Positions 24,579 to 37,257 of a DNA stretch of 64,000 nt are shown here, piece after piece (within the stretch, counting starts at the first letter, position 1; the number at the start of each line of letters is the position of its first letter). Origin of the DNA: Agapanthus africanus (taxonomy: Eukaryota > Streptophyta > Magnoliopsida > Asparagales > Amaryllidaceae); assembly GCA_030015575.1 (NCBI GenBank), contig JASDDO010000026.1, forward strand, positions 448,361,096 to 448,425,095. The letters are read 5' to 3'. A program made the position numbers and the translations under genes. The notes under the pieces are model-generated. The model did no database searches. It was not told the origin of the DNA and saw only the letters and a list, made by a program, of their open reading frames with translations.

Positions 24579-27080
24579 ATTATCACACAATGGTAGGAAC
24601 CTAGTTCATCTCATGAACCAATATACACCCAAACAGCCTCTTTGGTAGCATCTTTAGTAGCGATGTATCCTGCCTTTATCGTCTAGTATGCCACGGTATC
24701 TAGCTTGGAACTCTTCCAACATACCGTCCCTTTACTGAGGGTAAAGACAATGCCTGTGACTGATTTTCAGTCGTCCTTATCACCCTGGAACCCTTCCAGT
24801 GATTCTCCCCAGGATCGGTTGATACCATCTCACTACAACTAGTGAGAATCCTAACATCCAATTAGATCTATCTCATAGATCCAAAACCCAGGATTTAGGA
24901 GGTATAACTTTGATCCTATATGGAGAATCATTGTGATAAGCGGAGATTGACCGAGCGTAGCATAGGAAACTCCTTCCCTATCAAGAGCATGTCATCCACG
25001 TACTCTACGAGGATCGTCACTATACTCCCTACTACCTTTATTGTTTATACAAGGTTCATTTACCATTTTGATGATGTCAAACTCTCTGACTAACACATCA
25101 AAATAGATGTTCCAACTCCGCGATACCTGCTTTATCCTATAAAGCATCTTGCACACATTTCCGCTGCTCCCACTGTCTACGAAGCCCTCTGGCTGTGTAC
25201 TTATAGACGCTCTCTTCTAAAACATCATTTAGAAAAGCAGTCATGACACCCAACCACCAAATATCGTAGTCATGGTCTGTAGCCGTGGCAAGTAGGATCC
25301 GGATGGACTTAAGCATAGCCACTTGAAAAGGTTTCATCATTATCCATGCCTGGTCGATGACGAAAAGCTTTAACAAGTCTAGCTTTGAAAGTCTCAACTT
25401 TTCCATCTACACCAAGTAATCTTCTCAAGATATACTTCAGATATAGCAACCAAAGTCCATACTTTGTCGGTGTGCATGGATTCCATCTCAGATCGTTAAG
25501 CATCCAGCCATTCTTACAGAGTCCCACTCCTGATGGCCATCTTGAAACTAGTTGGGTCATCATCTCATGACTGTCATCGAGAAACCGAAGTATCTCTCAG
25601 GTGGGTGAGGAACCCTACTAGAATGGCGGAGAGGCTGAGGTTCGTTGGTTATTATTGAATCCTTTGGTTCTATCAAATCATTATCTGCAGTTTGTATGGC
25701 TGGAACCATTCCAGTTCTACATAACAGTATTTGCCTCGAGCTTGTCCGGATTATGCTTTTAGACATAGCCCGGAAAACCCCAAATCTTAACCAACTTAAG
25801 ATATGGGCTCTTCCCTTTCCATATCACATATGAAGCGGTAGGCAACTGATTTGATTGGAACCCAATTCAATTGGTATGCAGCTTCTCAAGTGCATAACAC
25901 CCAAAAGGAAATAGGAAACACAGTAGTACTCATCATCGAGCACACCATATCACATAGGGTGCTATTGCTTCGCCCCGATATACCATCGTGCTATGGTGTA
26001 TTCGGAGGTGTAATGCTGAGAGAGAATCCCATTCTCCATTAGAATAGTCCAGGATTTTCGTGCTCAAGTATTCTCCTCCCTGATCTCATCATAGGACATA
26101 ATACTTATACCCGTATTTTGGTTCTCTACTTCTAACTTATATTCTGTGAATATCTCAAAAGGTTCGGACTTGTGTTTCAACAGGAACATATGTCTGAATC
26201 TTGAGAGATCATCAGAGAATGTAATGAAGTATAAAGAACCAGTCCTGGCATGTGTAGACAGGGGACCTTACATACATCATTATGTATCATCCCAAGAGTT
26301 TTACTAACTCTTTCTCTGTTTCCAACAAATAGAGCTGTGGTCATCTTATCTCTGTGACATGACTGGCAAGTTTCACAAGATGTAAATTCAAACAGATTTA
26401 AATATGCATCTACATGTAACTTCAGCTAGTCGGGTCACATTGATATGACCTAGTCTACAATGCCTCAAGAAGGATTCGCTCATTTCTGAACTCTTCCTCT
26501 TGTGTGTGTTCCGTATACTAAAGAACTGTAGTTTGATTTAGAACATTAATGTTTTTAGATAACGTGCCTAAACCGATCAACTTTTGATATAGGAAATGTT
26601 CAAAACATTATCCAACAATACAAAATTATATCCTTTCTTTACTAATAAAGAGATTGATATGATTTTGTATATCAGGTTCGGTATCTAATAACATTCGTTC
26701 AGAATCAATGTATTGGTAATACAGGGTGACAGTGACCAACAGACTTGGCTTCAACACTTGCCCCGTTTTCTGCCTCATGAAACTTATCACCCGTTCTCAG
26801 TTCTCTACCTTTCTGTAGCCCTATGTAACATATTACATAAGCGGGATCCTGATCCGGTATCATATACCCAGGGCGTAAATACACTGAGAAACAGTTCTAT
26901 ATAATGAACATACCCGAAGATGATGCATCAGCATGCACTCTCTTCGTTTGGGCAGCACGGGAATTCTGGTAATCCCCAATTTCCTGCTCTGTCTTATAAC
27001 AATTATAAGTTGGAGCTGGACCAACGTTCCCCAGCACAGTATAACAAGCGGGTTCGGTCAATATTCCGTATTATTATCTT
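24579..27080 (-). pseudogene. Copia pol of B: protease, integrase, RT, RNase H, heavily decayed
   Basis: Read on the minus strand, pieces in several frames match element C: a protease stretch with WVYDTGSGS near 26840-26870, keeping the D-T-G triad; integrase fragments 25800-26520; the linker PLRHSSRVPHPPERYFGF near 25580-25650; RT pieces GKVETFKARL (about 25390) and MLKSIRILLATA (about 25290); and YVDD near 24985. The stretch between YVDD and RNase H is some 350 bp shorter than in C. The region matching the start codon of C reads ATA here. There is no capsid or zinc knuckle upstream. Confidence 0.85.
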
Positions 27081-30000
27081 GATTAATGCGTGATATGGTC
27101 GCTACCTGGAGAGAGAGAGAAGAAAACACTCAGCGTGCGCTCTTGCAAGAATAGATTGGTTATTATTTTATCTAATCAGGATGGCTCCCACTGCTTTTTA
27201 TCAAATCTTCCTTCAAACCCTAAAAGGAAAGACTAGCCGGGATTAATTACACACTACAAGTTCGCCAACCTTTCAGCCAGGCCAGTGTCGGTACTTTGAG
27301 GGAGGTCCCCCGTGCTTTCGCACGAACCTAATTACAGTAAACCTCGTTTTCCCAGAGGCGTAACCTCGTTAACACCTTTCTAGACACCTACTTAATCGGC
27401 TAATTGTAATGTGTAAAACTCTCCCAGGAGTAACAATTACTCGCAGCGGGTATCGGGATCCAACTATCTCATAAAAGGTATGCAATCTCATTGCAAATTT
27501 CAACACTTGAAATTCCCGATAATATTTTGCCCCTAGTGTGCCATGACCTTGACAGAGGTCAACAAACCATAGTGCACTAGTCAAGTTCAACCCGTCATTT
27601 CTTGATTGAATCAAACCCACTCGCACGACCCTTGACAGAGATCAACAAGGTCATACGACTACCCTAATCCAATCACATCACATGCTATACAGATAATTAC
27701 TAGTTAGCTACCGCACACTACGCCTTGACAGAGGTCAACAAACGCAGCACGAATACTAAATAGTCTTTATCTGAAATGACGGAGGGCCACGACAGGTTTT
27801 TCTGAAAACCTATTGCGTAATGAACTTGATATCGTTGTAGAATCAAATGAATTTAAAATGGAGTGTTTTTGAAGCTTTTCTAGTTTTGCTAAAGGAGTCA
27901 CTCCCGGTGAAGGGATCGTCGGTCCTTTCCCCGTCGAATGAGGTGCGGGACATATCATATATATCACTGTGCAAAGCAAAAACTCTTAAAAGCAATCAAA
28001 AGACAAACCGAGTGTGTAGCTTCTGCCAGTTATTTCTAAAGGAGTCACTCCCGGTGAGGGGATCTCGGTCCTTTCCTTATCGAATAAGGTGCAGGATATA
28101 TCATATATACCGCTGTGCAAAGCAAGAACTGTAGCTACCTGTTTTATTTTGAAATTCGATTCTACAACATCTTTAGGTTTCTTTTACTTTCATTAATCAC
28201 ATTAATGAAGTCCCATCATTTAAGTACCTAAACATCACAGATAAATACGACGTATACTTATGCCATCCGCATTCGCCTCGATGTCCCCTCGTGCACCGTT
28301 AGGTTAGGTAACTAACGGCAGAGCGGGGCAGGGCTAGCGCGGGTGTAAAACATAAGTAACGTCTATATAATATATCATATATACTATATAAAGTATCCAT
28401 CACAGAACATCACATGATCACATCACAGATATCGCAGCAGAAGAATCATATGAAATATTGGATATACTAGGACGTCCGTGTTTTCAATACGAGCCAGTAT
28501 AAAACACGGATTCCACGGTCGCGATGAATAGCCAAACCCACACCCCTAGACCCATACGAGAGCGGCAAGCAACCCTACCAATTCTAGGGTTAGGAGACCC
28601 GGACTCGACTCCTCGAGATGGTCTCCCACTGGACCCTAGAACCCGGTTACTTGTGCTCCCCTCCTTGGATCTATCCTAGTGCAGAAAAGTAAATAATATA
28701 CAAAGGGTGATATCTTCCGCAACCTGGAAGTGCCCCAATAAAAGAATATTACATACAAGTTTTTACATGAATGAAAATGAAAAACACTCATCTCACATAA
28801 AAACCCCCCGGCTATTCAAACACGACGATCCAATATAACATATCCAGCAACATATAACATCACATGTCATCAACGTAAGTAAATATGCGCATCCGAATTG
28901 TCGTTGACATATAGCAACGAAACCGGCGATATCACATATTACACTTACGGTCACAGAAAAGAAAGTGTAAAACTACAATAGTTGGAATCCGCAACCTCCA
29001 TAGACATCGCATGCCTAATCAAATGAATTACTCAGACATCGCATGCCTAACAATTATAAACCCCGCATTTTAGTCTCAAAATCGAAAACACTTTTCAATA
29101 TCAAGTCGGGCAATTCAACAAGATTTCTGACATCCTGATCGAATGCTCGTCGCAAACTTTATTAGACGGCCGCACCCCCGATACCGTCGACGAAGTGCAC
29201 CAAGGCGGAACACCGCTGCCGCGAGCACCTGAACGGATGCTTTCGGCGATGGGGTTCTCCTACAGTCACTTGGTCGGGGCTATGGAGTGAGGTTGTCTAT
29301 TAAGTTTACCCGGCGAGTATCCGCGTACACTACATGATTGCGATGGACTTTTGATCACATCAAAATTCCGTGGCAACCGATCAAGTGAGACTAAAGTGCT
29401 ATGTTTATAACATTCATTCAGTTATCTCATAACTTCTTGTGAATTCCAATTATTGTATCACATTCCGAATAAGATAGAAAATGTTAAACTTTCCGATCGA
29501 ACAATCGAACACCCAAGGTTTCCCGATACAGTCCATCACATGAAATAAGTTTAAAAACATCCAGTTCATGCCTCAGTACCAACGGTCCAGCCGTAGAAGG
29601 GTCAAGCCAACGCCTCACATGTGGCACGCCGTACTGCCCCAAACCCGAAGGTTCAAAGGGCAGTTCATGACGGTCACATAATCGAGTTAAGGTTTGTTGT
29701 CTTCTAGAGGGACCATCGCGTTACTTGCACTGCTTAGAACGTTATTAAACTACGGAAAAGTCCAACACTTGGAAATTTCCCAACAGGGGAAAAATTGGGT
29801 ATTTATATCCGGCCGAACTCTTTAACATATTCAAAAATTATCCGGAAAAACACATAGACAAAATTTGATAATCCGATCGAATCTGCGATTCCCAATACAA
29901 CCCCAAAATATTCAACTGTTGACTGCATATTAAAAATTCCCAGAAAACTCAGCATATTAAAATAGGAATTACTGTGCAAACAGAGGAGACAAATCCCATC

Positions 30001-30238
30001 AATTGACCGCGGAACCGCCGCAGAAGCTAGGCTTCTGCCGCGGTTCCGCCGCGCAATAAACACATCATGGGGAAAATTTTGCACCGTAATTCTTAGAATT
30101 CCCTGCTGAATTTTTTAGGCATTTTTAATCTAGAAAAAACCCAGTTTTTAGAAAAAGTCCAGAGAGCATTTTGGAAATGGGATTTCGGTTCGATCGGACT
30201 TCAAACTCCGTCTACGCATCACCTAAGGCTCTAGCTAG
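27081..30238 (-). other. Structured non-coding leader of B
   Basis: Reverse complement of the A/C/D leader. It holds a GAAA-loop hairpin 27310-27325, a GAGTAA hairpin near 27428, three stem-loops with core CCTTGACAGAGGTCAAC at 27547, 27630 (one change) and 27723, a tandem block 27880-28130, a stem-loop 28582-28641, an extra GC-rich module 29051-29440, a conserved block 29455-29790, and a long CCGCGG hairpin 30007-30053. No gene. Confidence 0.75.
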
Positions 30239-30250
30239 GCTCTGATACCA
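30239..30250 (-). other. Primer-binding site of B, tRNA-iMet type
   Basis: Plus strand reads GCTCTGATACCA, identical to the 3' end of plant initiator tRNA-Met, one base from the LTR. Confidence 0.92.
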
Positions 30251-30251
30251 C

Positions 30252-32469
30252 TGTAGGGTTCCTAGGCACACTAATGAGGTCTCACAAGGCATCAACCATG
30301 CCAATTTCAAATTTTACAAGTGCCGAGAAACCCTAATACGGATCGTTAACTAGAATTTTAGGCGACAAATGAAACTAGTTAACAACTTAACTACAAGAAC
30401 GGAAATACAACCTTTGTAGATCCGGTTCTCCACCTCCATAGCTCCGCAATGAAGTCTGCTCGCTGTCCAAATCGAATCCCGGGCTCTAGCGTCGGCTTCA
30501 TCGGAAAAATGGGCGGGCTAGGTCGTCGACTTCGATGCCGAAGATGATCTACGTCGAGGCATCACTAGATCAAGCTCCCACTTCACCAAGTCATGAAACT
30601 TGTGAAGAAAACACCCTATACTACTTGGCAAGAGGTAGAGGATGAAGAAATAGGAGGTGGGTTCACTTTAGAATTGGATTTCTCACTCATTTGCTCAAGT
30701 TGCCATAGATGGAGCAAGGTTTCTTCATGAAGAAGAAGAAGAGGAAGAAGATGATAAGTGTTATGATAAGTATTTTTCAAAAAGAAAATAAAATGAATAC
30801 TTATCATAATCCAACCATGGTCAAGTGTAGAGAATAAACTAGGGTTAGGTCAATGGTTAGGGTTAAGCATGAAGACAAAAATGGTGACTTAGTCAAAGCT
30901 TCATGAAGCTTCAACATGCATCCAAAGAAAGCCACCATTTTTCTTTTCTTTTGCCAAAAAGAAATAAATAAATAAATGAATAAATAGATATGAAAAACAA
31001 AACCCTAACCATTTAAATAACCATGGTTTAATCTTTACACAAACTCAAGTAAGCATGTATCATCAAACATGATACAATCAAGTGCACAAAAGTATATCAC
31101 ATATACAACTTGTGAACTTCAAGTGAGAAAATCCATTTAAAGTGAACCAATACTATTTAATGCAAAGTAATATATCAAATATATAATTATGCATTAAATC
31201 ATTAAATCAACACTTGATTTAACGATCCGGTCATATCGCATATAACCGACTAATATCCAATGTATCGACTTATCGAATCAACCCTTGATTCGATGACTAG
31301 GTTATATCGCATACAACCATTCGATACATTCATCGCGAGAATGAAATGCGGTATCACATACACGCATTATTCTCGGTCCCGTACATATCTCATATGCGCT
31401 CCTATTTCGTTTCGCTTGAGCCAGGAAACCTCTGTGTAGGACTCTAAAGACTCGTCAATACGCCGGCAGCAGGTGATGATCATATCAAACACCCACAAGC
31501 CGCAAGCGGTCTGCTAAACGTAACGGCCACCCGGGTATTGAGCGATCAGAATATCGACGAGCAAGCCCGCTCATACTCCTGTGAATCCAACCAGTAACAC
31601 TTACCGTACAGTCCGGTCTGATCGTCTGATATGTCGCATATCTCGCCTAGGGGTGGTAGACGTCAGACCTCAATAGCCCGATAAGTCGTGTCGATATGAG
31701 GTCTATAACAGTTCGAGAAACTACTGGTAACACTTACCAGTAAATCTCAGCAACCCTGGCCAGGGATTTCCGGTTATAGCCAATCGAACATAGCGCAACA
31801 TCAACTCCCTATACCGGGAGAGACGAATCCCCTTTTATCGCTCATTGCCTCCATGTGATTCGGGACTGTACCCAAAAACCACTGTTTTGCACGCCCTCTT
31901 GGACGTGGTAAGGTGGAAATCAAAGCACAGTGGGAACCACACAAGACTCTATGACGATCTCGGGTCAACAGACTACTCTGTACCAGTGTCACCAGAGAAC
32001 TGCCATCTGACGTAAGGTATAATACCATCTGGGAGTTCTCGGCGAGTCCGTCCAGTGTACCCAGTCTCTACTGAGCACCCGTATATCATCTCTGATGTCA
32101 AACATCCAATGGATATAGGATCATCCATCGCCCATCTGTATGGGTCGAGAAGGTACACGCTAGTCTACTCTGGTATATCGATGCCCCGTCTCGATACACC
32201 CACGACTAGGGACCTTGAAGGATGTACTTATGGACTACCATGTCCCCACTAGTATGATCCGTATCATAGTCCAGGTAGTCAAGTACACATCCTAAGGGCT
32301 TTACCAACATGTAACAGAGAGAAAATCAGTGTACGCGTTAAGGTAAAGAGCAACCAGATAGCATACTATCATGTCGAGCAAGAAAGTCCTCCCTATATAT
32401 ATCCCAGCATCCACTACAATGTACATCCAATGTACAGTAATGGCCTCTAGGGCATACATATAACTAACA
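30252..32469 (-). repeat. 5' LTR of B
   Basis: 2218 bp, near-identical to 19876-22092. The closest match elsewhere in the window is the LTR at 62127-64000. Confidence 0.95.
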
Positions 32470-33023
32470 CATTTGTATATCCATATTGGTGCACATATAC
32501 ATTGATACATCCATACTTGCGCACATACACATTGTATATTCATATTGGTGCACATATACATTGATACATCTATACTTGCGGATATGCACATCTGTATATC
32601 CATATTGGTGCACATATACATTGATACATCTATACTTGTGGATATATACATTTGTATATCCATATTGGCGCACATTTACATTGATACATCTATACTTGCG
32701 CATATGCACGTTGCATACCCATATTGGCGCATATACACATTGGTACCTCTATACTTGCGCATATACATATTGTGCCTACATAGATAACTGGTTTTATTGG
32801 AAAATTGGGAACCGCATGATATATTTAAAAACTGGAATCATTTTTAAAGAGCTGTTTTCCCTTAATACATATTGTGCCTACATAGATAACTGGTTTTATT
32901 GGAAAATTGGGAACCGCATGATATATTTAAAAACTGGAATCATTTTTAAAGAGCTGTTTTCCTTTAATATGTCATATCACTGTTCCATGTTTCATGATAC
33001 ACGGATATGCTCGCATTTCTTTT
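32470..33023 (+). repeat. Tekay-like 5' LTR, piece 2, with rest of the minisatellite
   Basis: Resumes the 60/59-bp array at the duplicated CATTT and leaves it near 32790. A 102-bp direct tandem duplication follows (32763-32864 and 32865-32966), which the 3' LTR has only once (51722 onward). It ends CTTTT (33019-33023), the target duplication of element C. Confidence 0.92.
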
Positions 33024-35210
33024 TGTTAGTTATGTGTATGCCCTAGAGGCCATTTTTGTACATATGATGTATATTATAATGGATGCTTGGATATATATAG
33101 AGAGGACTTTGTTGCTCGACATGATAGTATGCTGTTTGGTTTCACTTTATCTTAACATGTTGACTTATATTAGTTTACTGTCTTTCTCTCACATGTTGAT
33201 AAAGCCCTTAGGATCTGTACTCGACTACTGGGACTATGATGAGATCATACTAGTAGGTCCACGGTAGTCGATGAGTAAATCCTATAACTGTTCCTAGTCG
33301 AGGGTATATCGAGACAGGGCATCGATATGCCAAGGTAGACTAGCGTATACGCATCTTGACCCATATGATGGGCAATGGATGATCCCATATCCATCGGTGT
33401 TTGACATCAAGGATGGTGTACGGGGGCTCATTGGAGACTGGGTACACTGGACAGACTCGCCGAGAACTCCTAGATGGTGATATACCTCACGTCAGATGGC
33501 AGTTCTCCGGTGACACTGGTACAGGGTAGTCTGTAGACCCGAGATCGTCATAGAGTCTTGTGTGATTTCCACTATGCTTTGATTTCCACCTTACCACATC
33601 TAAGTAGACATGAAAAACGGTGGCTTTTGGGTGCAGTCCCGAATCACATGGAGGCAATGAGCGATAGGAGGGGATTCGTCTCTCCCGGTATAGGGAGTTG
33701 ATGTTGTGCTGTGTTCGATTGGCTATAACCGGAAGTCCCTGGCCAGGGCTGATATAGAGATTTACTGGTAAGTGTTACCAGTAGTTTCTCGACCCTTTAT
33801 AAGCCTCACATCGACACGACTTATCGGTTACTGGGGTCTGACGTATACCACCCCTAAACTAGATATGCAACATATCAGACGAAGAGACCGGACTGTACGG
33901 GAGTGTTACAGATTGGATTCACATGAGAATGTACAGGCTTGATTGTTGATCTTTTAATCGCTCAATACCTGGGTGGCTGTTACGTTTAGCTGACCGCTTA
34001 TAGCTTGTGGGTGTTTGATATGATCATCACCTGCTACCGGCGTATTGACAATTCTTTAGAGTCCTACACAGAGCTTTCTTGACTCAGGCAAAACGGAGTA
34101 GGGGCACATATGTGATATGTGCATGACCGAGGATAATGTCATATGAGATATCGTATTATATTCTCGTGATATTTTGATATGGGTCGGGTCATCGGATCAA
34201 GTGTTGATTCGATGAATCGGTACATGATATATTAGTCGGTTATATTCGATATAGCCGGATTGTCGGATCAAATGTTGATTCGATAATTTAATGTATAATA
34301 ATATATATGATATATTGCATTACATTATCTAATATTGGCTCGCTTTATTTATTCACTTTCTCACTGGATAATTCATTGATATATATGCGATATATGTTAA
34401 TTGTATTATTTTCTTTTGTTACAAAATATATTATATATGTGATAAATAATATTGTAACATATTATTATTACTAATGCAACATGTTTAGTGGAGATTAAAT
34501 AAGATTAGGGTTTGATTTGGGTTAGTTCTTTCTTGATGTTTCTAGAAGGTTTCTTTTTGTTTTGAACTAAAATATTATGGTTGATATTTTTTAGTGACTC
34601 ATTCTTAACCCTACCCAAACCCTTAGCCTTAGTTAATTCTCTACATGAGTTAGCCTTGTCATAGTTGACCATGGTTGCATTGGTAATCATATATCATTTC
34701 ATTATTCATCACAAAAGGATTTTATAATTCATTCATTCATTCTTCTTCTTCTTCCTTGAGCTTTGAGAGAGCTTTCTAGGTTTTGAGTTTTGTGATGATT
34801 AGTGTGAGAATTTGAAAATAAAAAAGAGCACAAATACTACTTCATCATTCTCATCTAATCTAGCCAATTAGATTATGGTGTTCACCTCATTAGAGAGAGA
34901 TAGCTTGAGTTATAGAAACTTCGAAGTAGATCATCGGAGAAAAGGAAGACTACGAGCTAGCATGGATCGTTCGAGAGTCCGGGAGATCATGGATCGCGGC
35001 GAAGGGATTTCTACTCGGAGCTTATGAAGCGAAGGAGCGGACTACAAAGGTTGTAATCCCTCACTTTTAGTTGTAAAGATGTTTACTTGCATGTGTAACC
35101 CTAATTATCTAGCAAAGATCCCGGCTTTGGGTTGTTCGGCACGTCTAATTTTTTATTCGGGCATGGTTGATGCCTTATTAACCCTTGTAAGAGTGCCTAG
35201 GAACCCTACA
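33024..35210 (+). repeat. 5' LTR of C
   Basis: 2187 bp, TGTTAGTTATG to GGAACCCTACA. It carries GTG-centred inverted repeats at 33764-33782 and 34191-34213. It lacks a 17-bp stretch near 34970 that is present in the 3' LTR (43144-43160) and, in diverged form, in the LTR of D, so this is a deletion in the 5' copy. Confidence 0.95.
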
Positions 35211-35211
35211 G

Positions 35212-35223
35212 TGGTATCAAAGC
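35212..35223 (+). other. Primer-binding site of C, tRNA-iMet type
   Basis: TGGTATCAAAGC, one mismatch to the initiator tRNA-Met complement. Confidence 0.88.
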
Positions 35224-35412
35224 CTAGCTAGTGCATTAGGCGACGTGTTTACGAAGTTAAAACTCCGATCGAACCCCGATACATCGAACTAGACCACCTC
35301 TCTTGAAATTTTGTAAAAATGTGATTTTTTTCTGCATTAAAAATACTCCAAAAAATCAGCAGGGAAATATAAGCATTACTGTGGAAAACGAGGCAATAAT
35401 CCGTACAAACAG

Positions 35413-35486
35413 CCGCGGAACCGCGGCAATACCATGCTTGCGCCGCGGAACCGCGGCAATGCCATGCTTGCGCCGCGGATCCGCGG
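35413..35486 (+). repeat. Three CCGCGG palindromes, 30-bp spacing
   Basis: Perfect 14-bp units CCGCGGAACCGCGG at 35413 and 35443 and CCGCGGATCCGCGG at 35473, with CAATACCATGCTTGCG-type spacers. Confidence 0.9.
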
Positions 35487-36471
35487 CCGTACAGACGCAT
35501 TATGCATTGTTTTTGGCACAGTAATGTCCGTAGGTGATTCGGCATATTTCTGGGTATTTTTAATCTGACTCAAGTGTTGAGTGTTCTGGGGATTATTTTT
35601 AATTCGTTGATTCGATCGGATAGTTTAATTTCGTCTTGTTTTCCGGATATTTTAGAAACTGTTAAAATGTTCGAACGGATATCATTAACTCACTTTTTCC
35701 CGGCACGAAAAACTTTCAAGTGTTGAATTTTTCTTGAGTTTAAATCTTTCGGAAAAACATGCAAGTAACGCAGTGGACCCTCTAGAAGAACAAAAACCTT
35801 AACTCGATTATGTGACCGTCTGAACTGCCTCTAAACCTTAGGGTTTGGGGCAGTACGGCGTGCCACATGTATGGCGTTGGCTTGACCCTTCTACGGCTGG
35901 ACCATTGCTACTGTGACATATTCTGGGATTATTTGAACTCCACTCAAGTGTTGAGCTATTTAGGAAATCTTGAGTATTTGATTATTGGATCGGAAAGTTT
36001 AATATTGTCTATTTATCTGGAATGTGATACAATATATGGAATTCATATAGTTAGGCATGAAATGCGAAGTATGTGATATTTCGGATTTATGATGTCTAAA
36101 GTGATTGTGGATTCCAAATGTTGTAGTTTTACACTTTCTTTTCTATGACCATAAGTGTAGTATGTAGTTGTATTGCTGGTTTTCGTTGCTATACATTAAC
36201 GACGATCGGGGTATGCATACTTACTTACGTTGATGATATGAGATATTATGTGTTGCTGTGATATGTTATATTGGATCGTCGTGTTCTGAATAGCTTGGGG
36301 TTTTATGTGAGATGAGGGTTTTTATTTTCATTCATATAAAATTCATTTGTATGTAATATTCTTTTATTGGGGCACTTCCGGGATGAGGTTGATGTCACCA
36401 GTGTATATTATTTACTTTTCCGAATTAGGTAGACCCAAGGAGGGGAGCACAAGTAACCGGGTTCTAGGGTC

Positions 36472-36521
36472 CAGTGGGAGGCCATCTCGAGGAGTTGAGA
36501 CCGAATTTCCTAACCCTAGAA
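36472..36521 (+). other. Leader stem-loop with compensatory change among copies
   Basis: The arms TTCTAGGG and CCCTAGAA pair. In B and D an inner GGAGACC/GGTCTCC extension also pairs; in C the inner part is partly lost. In A the corresponding pair is CTAGAG/CTCTAG, so both sides changed together. Homologous positions: A 15761-15820, B 28582-28641 (minus), D 61493-61542. Confidence 0.6.
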
Positions 36522-37257
36522 TTGGCAGTGTTCCTTGCCGCTCTCGTAGGGGTCTAGGGATGTGCGTTTGGCTATTCATCGCGACCGTGGAATCCGTGTT
36601 TTATACAGGCTTGTATTAAAACATGGACATCCTAGTATATCCAATATTTCATATATGTTCTTCTGCTGCAATGTTCTGTGATGAGATTATATTCCTGCCT
36701 GAGACGAATGCTTATACTATATATATATATATATATATGCTGATATATAAATATTACTGCTTTGGTTTCTTCTGTGATGCTTAGGAAGCATAAGCTGATG
36801 GGTTTTATTAATGAGATTAATAAAAGAAAAGAAACCTAAAAGTTATTGTAGAATCAAAACTTTATAAAAAGGGTAGCTATAGTTTTTTTCTTTGCATAGC
36901 GGTATATATGATATACCCTGCACCTTATTCGATGAGGAAAGAGCCGAGATCCCTTCACCGGGAGTGACCTCTTTAGCTAAACTGGCAGATACTACAAACT
37001 CGTGGTTTAGTTTTTGACAGCTTCTATAGTTCTTGCTTTGCACAGCGGTATATATGATATACCCTGCACCTTATTCGATGGGGAAAGAGCCGAGATCCCT
37101 TCACCGGGAGTGACCTCTTTAGCGAAACTGGAAAAGCCTCCAAAATTTTCAAAAATCACTTGTTTCTACAACGATATAAAGTTCATTACGCAATAGGTTT
37201 TCAGAAAAACCTGACGTAGCCCTCCGTCATTTCAGATAAGTCCTACTTAGTATTCAT

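Larger units (their letters stand above)
19876..32469 (-). mobile_element. Copia element B, complete, with nested solo LTR
   Basis: A 12594-bp minus-strand element inserted into the minisatellite of the Tekay LTR, with a perfect target duplication CATTT (19871-19875 and 32470-32474). Parts: 5' LTR 30252-32469, PBS 30239-30250, leader about 27081-30238, decayed pol 22105-27080 split by a solo LTR at 22337-24573, PPT 22093-22104, 3' LTR 19876-22092. The two LTRs differ at only about 35-40 positions by eye, so the insertion is fairly young, yet the coding region is badly decayed. The gag region is absent. Confidence 0.92.

Noticed and set aside
35303-35573. Frames with repeated GTAAIPCLRR or RGSAAQAW segments on both strands
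   Set aside because: Produced by the 30-bp palindrome repeat at 35413-35486; period divisible by three.
36716-36738. TA repeats here and near 18943 and 50502 as possible origins or promoters
   Set aside because: Simple microsatellites in AT-rich LTR or leader sequence with no further signal.
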